Below are positions 41,101 through 50,100 of a DNA stretch of 64,000 nt, piece by piece. The stretch spans positions 124,001-188,000 of the forward strand of contig VZSE01010767.1 of assembly GCA_013398275.1 (NCBI GenBank). The letters run 5' to 3'. How positions within the stretch are numbered: the first letter of the stretch is position 1; each line of letters opens with the position of its first letter. This DNA comes from Promerops cafer (taxonomy: Eukaryota; Chordata; Aves; Passeriformes; Nectariniidae). Made by a program: the position numbers and the translations under genes. The notes under the pieces are model-generated. The model searched no databases. It was given only the letters and a program-made list of their open reading frames with translations, and had not been told where the DNA came from.

Positions 41101-44100
41101 TCCTGTGAGAGCAGAATCTTGGAAGGGCCACTTATTTTATAACTATTTTGTTGGGGAGGTGGTAAAAAGGAGACTGAGGGAAAGGAGAAAAAATAAAAAA
41201 GGTTACAGGTTCAAAGACTGAAATTTTCTTTTTTCCTTCCTGTTTTTATTTCTACTTTTTTAATAAAAAAAGAAACAGAAAAAATTATAATGATAACAGT
41301 TCAAAAGATGAGACACTAAAGCCAAGGGAAACAAGTAATGATCACAACAGCTATTCAAGAACATATAAAGAGAACTTGTGAAAAGACAGAAAGGAGCCGA
41401 GGAAGGAAAACAAGCCTAACTCTACTGGGAAAAGAAGTAAGGCTTCAATGACCCTGGGAAGAAATGAGAAAGGAAAGTTAGCATGGTGAGCTGTGAGGCA
41501 GGCCTGACATACAGAGTTATTTCATAGTAAGGAGAATTACACATCTGTGTATATGGCAACAAAGCCATACAGCAATTTGAGAAAAGGCTGCTCTTTGCTG
41601 CTTCCACTGCAAAGGCCTGTCCAGCAGCAAATACAATTTCACAAAGATCTTCAAGTCGTGACTGCTCTCATACCTTTGACTTTAACCTGATGCTTGGTAC
41701 ACTCCGTGCAGGGAAGGAGGGTGAATTCCTCTGTCTGATACATTGAATAGTCTGTGCTCGCAACCACAATCCTGTCTCCGGGCTCCCAACTACTAACATC
41801 ATCCAGGAGATTCAGTATTACTCCACCCACTGCTTCCACCTGGAAGCCTGATATTGGGACTCCTAATTTAAAAAAAAAAAATAAATAAAAGGAAACAGAT
41901 TATATTCACGTTTATATGAAACAATTCCCAAGAAGATACTGATAAAATAAGTATGAGATTTTGCAGGCCCCAAAGGCCTCTAAAGTACAACTCTGACCTC
42001 AAAAATGCCAGTGTGAGATGCCTTTACAGCCTGTTTACTTATTGGATCTCAAACAAAACAAAGGGAAAACACAGAACTAAGGGTGACTAGAACAATCAAC
42101 TTATTTTTTCTTCAAAAAACCCTAGTATCATATGGCAGTAATTTGTAGGTCCAGCTACCTCTGCTTGTTTAAAGTGACATTTTTTTGCCATTTCAAACTG
42201 TACAGATGTAATTAAGGATTTGGAAAACAAAGTAGAGGACTTTCTTTTTTAAGCACAACTAATAGAACAGTTTGACAGACTACATTGCACACAAATAGAA
42301 TTTCATTGCCTTATGATGAATTTGAATAAGTTCAGCTGCTTTTGCTAACTATTGAACCCAACTCTACAGCACCAGTAAGTAAAAGATGCATTTTGGTGGA
42401 TTTTTTTTTTTAAATGTAAGTCTATACATTGTCATGGGGCTGTAATGAACAGTAAAGGGGTAGTACCAAATAGTCTAACAAATAAATTCATGATTACCAT
42501 AAAAAATTTTTGAGGAAAACAATAGCATTTAGTAATTCTAAAACCAGAAAGAGATGGTTACCCATAAAAACTCAGATCAAAGACATCTTAAATTTAAAAA
42601 AAAATTAATAAAGGATAAAAGCAAGCAAGTGGCAGGTCATCTAGTTTTTTATACCACAGATTCAACTTTGTATCAGAACAGCTGCCTAAAGTTCAGCACT
42701 CCAACACCAATCAAAAATTACAACAAGAATAAAACGTTTCTTCTGGCTCCTGTAGTTTTGGGGGGTTTTATAGTATCATAATCAACATCTCAGAAGCTTA
42801 GATTTAAAATATACATGAACTGCCAAATTACAAAAATAAATTTTAAAAGTGTCAGAACTTAAAAGACTCCTATTTTCATCTAAATATACTAGAATTTAAG
42901 ACTTAATATTATGCTGCTCACATACTGTATACAGAGTGAGAAAATAGGTAGTACTGAAGAACTGTGTCCTCCTATTTCATCCATAGCAAGAAAAAATAAC
43001 TTATAGCAGCACTCAAAAATTTAAATTGCAAACAGAAGTTCTAGTGAAAAAAAAGCATATGAAGTTTTTTTTCTTTTTCCCCAACTGTAGGATTTCACAA
43101 AACACTTTCCTACCATCATTCCATTCGCTGTAAGCTCTCACAACAAACTTCTGACCATCCACTGTGAAAAACTCTTTTTGAGCAAGAGCTTTCCCACCAG
43201 TGCTGTGGTTTTCATAGTTTCTCACTGATTCATTACAGGAAGAATTTCCACCACCTATGACACCAACTAAAGCCCAGGCTTGCCTGTGAAAATCAAAAGT
43301 AAATGTTTAAATATAACGGCCCTTTAAAAATTCTTTACAAAACCAGGAAAAGACAAGGAGCATAGAAGTCATAAAAAACACTTTTGCTTGCTCTTCCAAA
43401 TTAATTTTAAAATGCAACTTCAAAATGTAGAAGGAAATGGGCAGATGTAACAGCAGAGAAAAAAAGTTTAAAATAACTGGGTGTCCTATACACAAATTGG
43501 CAAATACAAGAGCTCTCACTGGGGAAGTTTTTCATATACTTTTTTAGTAAAACATTCAACAAGATACACATTTTTCCAAAAGCGAATTGCTAGAGATGTG
43601 CAACAAAAGCCACACAGGATCCTACTCCCAAATAGCTTCAGCAAGGCCCAGGAGCAGCAGGAGTCAGTGCCAATGTTCCTGCCATGGCCCCCTGCCATTT
43701 GCCAGCAACACTCCAAAGGAGCAGTCAGGGCTCCAGGGGATCACTTGCTCCTCAGGCCAGGAGGGATGGACACAGCCAGCAATAGCCACTGGTGCTCTCC
43801 CCCGTGCCTGACAGGCAATAGCTTTTGAATCTTTCAGGATGCTCAGACTCAGAAAAGGAAATGTATGCTGTTACACCACAGCCTTTGTACAATGTACCAC
43901 TGATGTGTGAGTGTTTGGAAATCAAAAGCAAACCACACGCCACAGATAGCTGCTGCCAAGTTAAAAAAAAAAAGTTTATTTTGCTGTCCTTTACTCCTCT
44001 GTAATGCCATAACCATGTGTCCAAAGGAAGCAGTCAAGATCATCTATTAAAAAGCCAGACAATTTTGCATCATTAAACTTGAATCATTCATCCCAAGTGA

Positions 44101-47100
44101 AAACAGTGTCAAGCTAGCTGGACTGCAGTCTGTTGCTAATGATTGATTCAAAGGCAGATATTAAACCCACCTTCAATCCAGTTACCCTTATTTTAACCAT
44201 TCTTGATGTTTTTGTTGATTGGGATCAAAAAGCCAAACAATACTTTAGCATTAACATGTTCACAGAAATAGTACATACTGGGCCAGCTTTTTAGCTGCAG
44301 CAGCAAACAAGCTGAACATTTCACATACTGACATTTAAAATAAAGTTATTTTGATGCATGCTTTGTATTCCACATGTTGCAGGAAGAAGTAGGAGGGGAG
44401 TGGGCTGTAATGCAGTATTCACCTCCACACTGACACCTTTTTCACTAGCTTTAGAGGTTTAAGAAAATGACCCTGCTTTTCCTGAGCGAGCCATCAGGGA
44501 GAGCTTCTTGCCTATCTTCTACTGCAGAACAAAACAATTTTATGTGCTTACAGAGCCTTTACTAAGGAAAGCAGACAAGAATCAGTTCAGCAGAGAGGGA
44601 AAAAGGCTGGTTCTTCCCAGTTACGGGCTGAAGTAGAGGAGGTCACAGGCAGAGACAAGCCCCAGTAACCTACACCTCTCAGGACAGGCTGGGCTGGCTG
44701 CACCACAGCCTGAGCAATCTGAAGCCACACCGACTTTGCTGCTTTCAGTGAGTGGTATTCTACTACAGGATATCCAGGTCTTGGCACTTATGGCCAAACT
44801 GCTTCAGAGGCAAGAGCATTCCATCCCACACCCCTGTGCTTACACAGCCAGTGACACAAATGTACTCCCGACGGGAACTGAGGTCAGAACATGCCATCCT
44901 GACTGACACGCCAGCTGCCCCTGCCAAAGCACAGGGAGGAAACTAACTGGAATCCAGATGTCAGGGGATACTGAGGGATAAGAATAGAACGGAAAAACCA
45001 AATGACCAATTTCCTGGAAAACACTGGACAATACAAAGAGGTTATACAACACCATCCCAATAGAAGAACAACAGACTGACAGGCAGTTAGGAGACTGGGT
45101 ATACTTTTAACTTGTATTGCCAACACAGAATGACAGAATCATTTAGGCTGGAAAATACCTCTAAGATCATCAAGTCTAGCCTTTGACCGATGGCCACCTT
45201 GTCAACTAGACCATGGTACTGAGTACCACATCCAGTCGTTTCTTGAACACCTCCAGGGATGATGACTCCACCATCTCCCTGGTCGGTCCCAGTTCCAATG
45301 CTTAATATCCCTTTCCATTAAGAAATTCCTCCTATGTTCAACTGCAAACCTCCCCGATGTAGCTTGAAGTTACATCCTCTTGCTCTGTCACTGGTTGCTT
45401 AGGAGAAAAGGCTGACCCCCACCTGGCTTGTAGAGAGTAATAAGGTCCCTCTGAACCTCCTTTAGTTCAGGCTAAACATTCTCAGCTCCCTTAGCAGCTC
45501 CTCATATGACTTACATTCTACAACCTTCCTAAGCTCCGTTACCCCTCTCTGGACACACTCCAGCACATCAGCCTTTATTGTAGTTAGGGGCCCAGAACTG
45601 GACACAGGACTCAATGTGTGGCCTCACCAGTGCCCAGTACAGGAGTGTCCTAGTCCTGCTGGCCACATTACTGCTGATACTAGCCAGGACCTTCTTGGCC
45701 ACCTGGGCACATTGCTTTGTGTTGCCTAGAGCAGCGTGGACTGCTCTGCAGCACAAAGCCAAGTTCAGAACATGCATTGCAAAAAGCCATTTGCAACAAC
45801 TAAAGGAAGAGCAATGAGGAGCTGTGTAAGTTTCCTGTTTTACTAACTCCTGTTATACCTCTTCTACTGTCTCACCATCCAAACCCTGACCAACTGAAAA
45901 GAATGGCCAAAAGATATAGAAACATCTTGTAACTGCATTTCAATCACAAAATAATTTTACAGGTCAGCTCCTTTGAGAACTCAATGGAGAGGTACTGTAC
46001 TTTTATTTCAACAGTGCAGGAGTATGAATAACATGTTTGATACCTGGGATTAGTATCCCTTAGAAACAATATTTTGGGTTGGAAGGAACCATAGAGATCA
46101 TTTAGTTCTACTCCTCACTCTTCCAAAGTAATACAAATTAAAAGCTTCACCTAGCAACTGTAATCTATCTACATCTTAGTTTAATTTCTATAAAGAACAG
46201 TGAAAGCAAGCAATTACTAAAAAAGTCTGTCGCACAGACATCAGTCTCTGCACTGTACAGCTAACTGAATACTATTAATGCAGCACTATGTACAACACCA
46301 AGAAAACTTTATGAACTGTCAAAGTTTAACAAATCCCCCACAGCAGAATCTGCAAGTCATCTTTACTCAGCACAAAAGGGAAAATAAATTACTTACCTGT
46401 AACTTAATCCTCTGACAAACTTACTTCCCAGAAGATTTTGAATAGTCACTCTGGTTTCCTCCAAAAGATTTTTAGCAGCTGAATCTCCTACAGCAATAGC
46501 AATAATGCGACCAGGATGCCCATTTTTCAGTAAGTTCTGGAGCTTTAAGCTTTCCTCTGCAAATTCGTGAGTATCAAACTTCAGCACTTCCAAAACCTCT
46601 GCTGTATCCTGATCGATCACTCTCACATTTAGTCCTCGGGAAAAATTCTTTTTAAATGTATAATGACCATAGGCCAGCCCTGAGAAATATATAGTCTTTG
46701 ACAGAAGAGTCCATGATACCTTCTGGTGGCCGTGCAACTCCAGCGTTCCTTCAGGGCCCACGCCAATAAATTTTTTGCCAAATTCTGGCACATCAGCACC
46801 TTCGTTTGACTTCCCATACAAAATAATAGTTGCTTTGGATTTATAGCGGCATTTCTCTGCTCCAACATGAAGCATTCCACCATCCTTTATCAGGATAAAT
46901 CGAGTTTTCAAGGTAATATTTTTAGAACCTTCTTTATCATCACCAAAAACAAGTAAACCTAAAGGAAAAAAAGTATTCCTGTACATCAAAGCAAAATTCA
47001 GAGAGACCCAAATAACCAGGTTTTGCAGAAAGAACAACAGAAAAATTAAATTTATTTTTCATACCCATGAATTACGCTGTTATGTTCTTACATATATTTA

Positions 47101-50100
47101 AGAATATTTGGGAAAGTATTTGCTACCAATTGTGATTTGTCTTTCTAAGAATTTGCTGGTTTATTCCTATTATTTTTCTGCCTGTTTGGTATGATTACTA
47201 ATATTTACCAGTTACCACTGGAGGACAAACAGATTGAGTACCACACAGGCTACTAAACAACCTTGTTTTCCTATATTGCACAGAAAACTAAATCAATGCT
47301 GCACTGAAAAGATATTAGAGTATCATCATAGATAATTTGTCTTTTCAGTGATATACCTGATCTGGCAGCAGGCTGAAAAGTAAAAAAGCATGGGAACTGG
47401 TCAATAAGCTGCAAGATAAAGTTTCAACACATTTTTGTGCAATCACGGAAGTAAAAAATACGCAGGACACTGACGCAAGGTGTTCATCTTGCTATTTCAT
47501 ACCTCCATCCTGTATAACTATAGAGTGTACTGTAGCATCTGAGTTCAGACGAAACAAATCCCCGTTTTTGATAATAACTCGTTTTTCAGGATCTTTTCCA
47601 GGGCTCCAGTTTTTAAGGCGAGGATTCTGATCGGGACAATTCTCTGCAATACAATGTGAAATCCAACTTTTAAAAAACAAGTATCATCACCTCAATCAAG
47701 GCAGCATTAGGATGAACAAAAGGAAGAAAGGGTCAGTCACCCAAAAAGGACTCCCACATCCTTCTGTGCTTTCAATACTGCAGTCATTGTATTTGAATAG
47801 CCAAAAAGACACCTGAAAAACAGCTGAAGTCTCAGGAGTAGGAAGGCAGTCTTTTACTGAATTAAACTACTATTGACCACACATTATGGACCATTGATAC
47901 TTTTGAACCCCATCTGATTTCTCTCTTATTTGCTAGGTCACCTGTAGCAGATAAGTGGAATGCAGTCAGACAGAGAGCAATCACACTGAGCACTGGAAGC
48001 CTTAGGCCAGCTAACCAGGCCAACATGGTTGTACAGTATCTCACTTCCTCAAGGTCTCAACCCTGTCAGAAAGGCTGATCCATTCTTACTTTTAAGCATT
48101 CAAATAATTCTTTCAGGGGAAGTTTGCAGGAGGGACAAGACACCCTTAACATATTTGGTATAAAATCTAATTAGCTAGAGCAGTTTCCTGGCAGATGAGA
48201 CATTTGAATCTAACTTAAACATTTGCATCCCTTAGGAAGTCACCTCAAGTATCAGGCTACAAACCACACTAGAGCAAAGACACGCGTAATCCCTGCTGAA
48301 AGCTGTGGCACTACACAGGCTAAAAACCAAGCTACAAGGCCAGAGAAGGAGAGGCAGCGGCAAGAAGTGACAGGCTTGTATGATTTCAGACAAAGTTACA
48401 GCAAGGTAGTATTTATACCACACACCTCTTTAGCAAATTAAGCATCTGAGTAATGTGGAAGCATAGACACACTATAAAAACTGGAAAGTAGATTCCTAGG
48501 ATTATCTTATCAAAATTAAAAATAAAAATTAAAAAACTTAAATATTAAAAATACTTTTCCTATGCAAACGACAATCAAAAAGTTGCCAAAATAAACAAGT
48601 TAGCAGGTCAACTGAGGTTAACAGCCTTTTCACATCCAGATTTCTCAAGAAATACCCTCACACTTCTGAAGTGCTACTTCAGAGGCAAAAAGCTATCAGA
48701 AATAGTCCATTCTTGCAATGTCTAAAGAAACCAAAACCTATCCACAAGTTTAATACAAGCCAGCCTTAGTTTTGCTAACAGAAATGTTTTTCCTTCAGTA
48801 TTAACTCTCCACATTTCAAATTCCTCCCAACTCAGGAAATCCACATAAACCAAGATTTGACTACCAGTGGAGAAAAATTAGCAAACTGCAGAAAGGGCAG
48901 AAGGCATACAAGTAGTACTATGAAAATAAAAACAAAATAAAATCTTTTGGGAGGATTCTATGAAGACAGCTTTTAGAAAATGTAATTCAACACGAGGGAA
49001 AGCCAAAAAGCAAGGAGAGCTGCAATCAGCAAGACTGCTGAGCACTCACCAGATAAAGGCAAGTCTACTGCCTGACTCATGCAGAGTCCCTAATCCCTTT
49101 TCCCCAGACACCACACACACAAGCACTGTGAAGAAACACTTATTTCCTGGCCGGCAGCAAAGGGCAGTGTGAGGAAACCATGAGTCAGCAACCTGATGAC
49201 TTCTGCTTCGTGTGATTCACAGAAGAGATCTAGTGAACATACACTTTTCTGTTGAATCAGAAAGAAGACCTATGAAACAGTAACTAAAAAAATTATGATT
49301 TTAAAATCTATTGCACATTACAATCCAGCAAGAGAGCCATCAGAAACAGGCACTCCTGTAACACAAACATGCTTTTGGGGCACAAGTGGGTCAACTTTTT
49401 GGCAAGCAGATCAGATGTTTAGCAAAAGTATTCTGAAATTCTCCCGTAGCAATTGTGATGGGCTGCATGAAAACATCAAATATTTAGAACTTCACCATAT
49501 GTTATCTCCAAAATTACCAAGTAGATTTTACAGATAACAGTTACTGCCTTTAGAGCTAAAGTTAAACAAGAACAGAAGCACAGACCAGAAATGGTTAGGT
49601 AGTGATGACCTTGCCAAATTTTGGCATTCATGTTGAAAATTTTTCAAGTCAAGCCTCTGCTTTAAAACATTTCTGTAAAAATGGGTCACCATTCCTTCAG
49701 GTTTAGTGGCTTCCATTAGAGCTGGGCAGAGAAGTAAAATTTCTGCAAGTGGTGGAGGAAAAGCACACCATCCTACCCACAAGAAAGCATCCTGACCAAA
49801 AAAAACCCTAATGCTAGAACCTTTCATAGAGCAAGCATATGAAATTTGACAGGAGAAAAAGACAGGCAGGGAACAGTTCTCCAGATACCACTAGATGGTT
49901 ACTTTCTACTTGTTTAGACACTATGTTTAGAACTTTTAAGGCATCTAGGAAAAAGTTATCAGTTACATTATGCTCAGCAGAAGTTTATCAGACTTTGGCA
50001 GCTAAATTTTCTGAGGATCCTGTTTACACTGGGCAGGGTTTACCTGTTTACTAAACAGGGGATCCTGTTTACCTCCCCAGCTTGTCATTCTGACCTCACA

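Noticed and set aside
40821..41142. Overlapping short frames near the G-rich block of intron 6
   Set aside because: Composition explains them; they sit in the suspected retroelement remnant and show no known domain.
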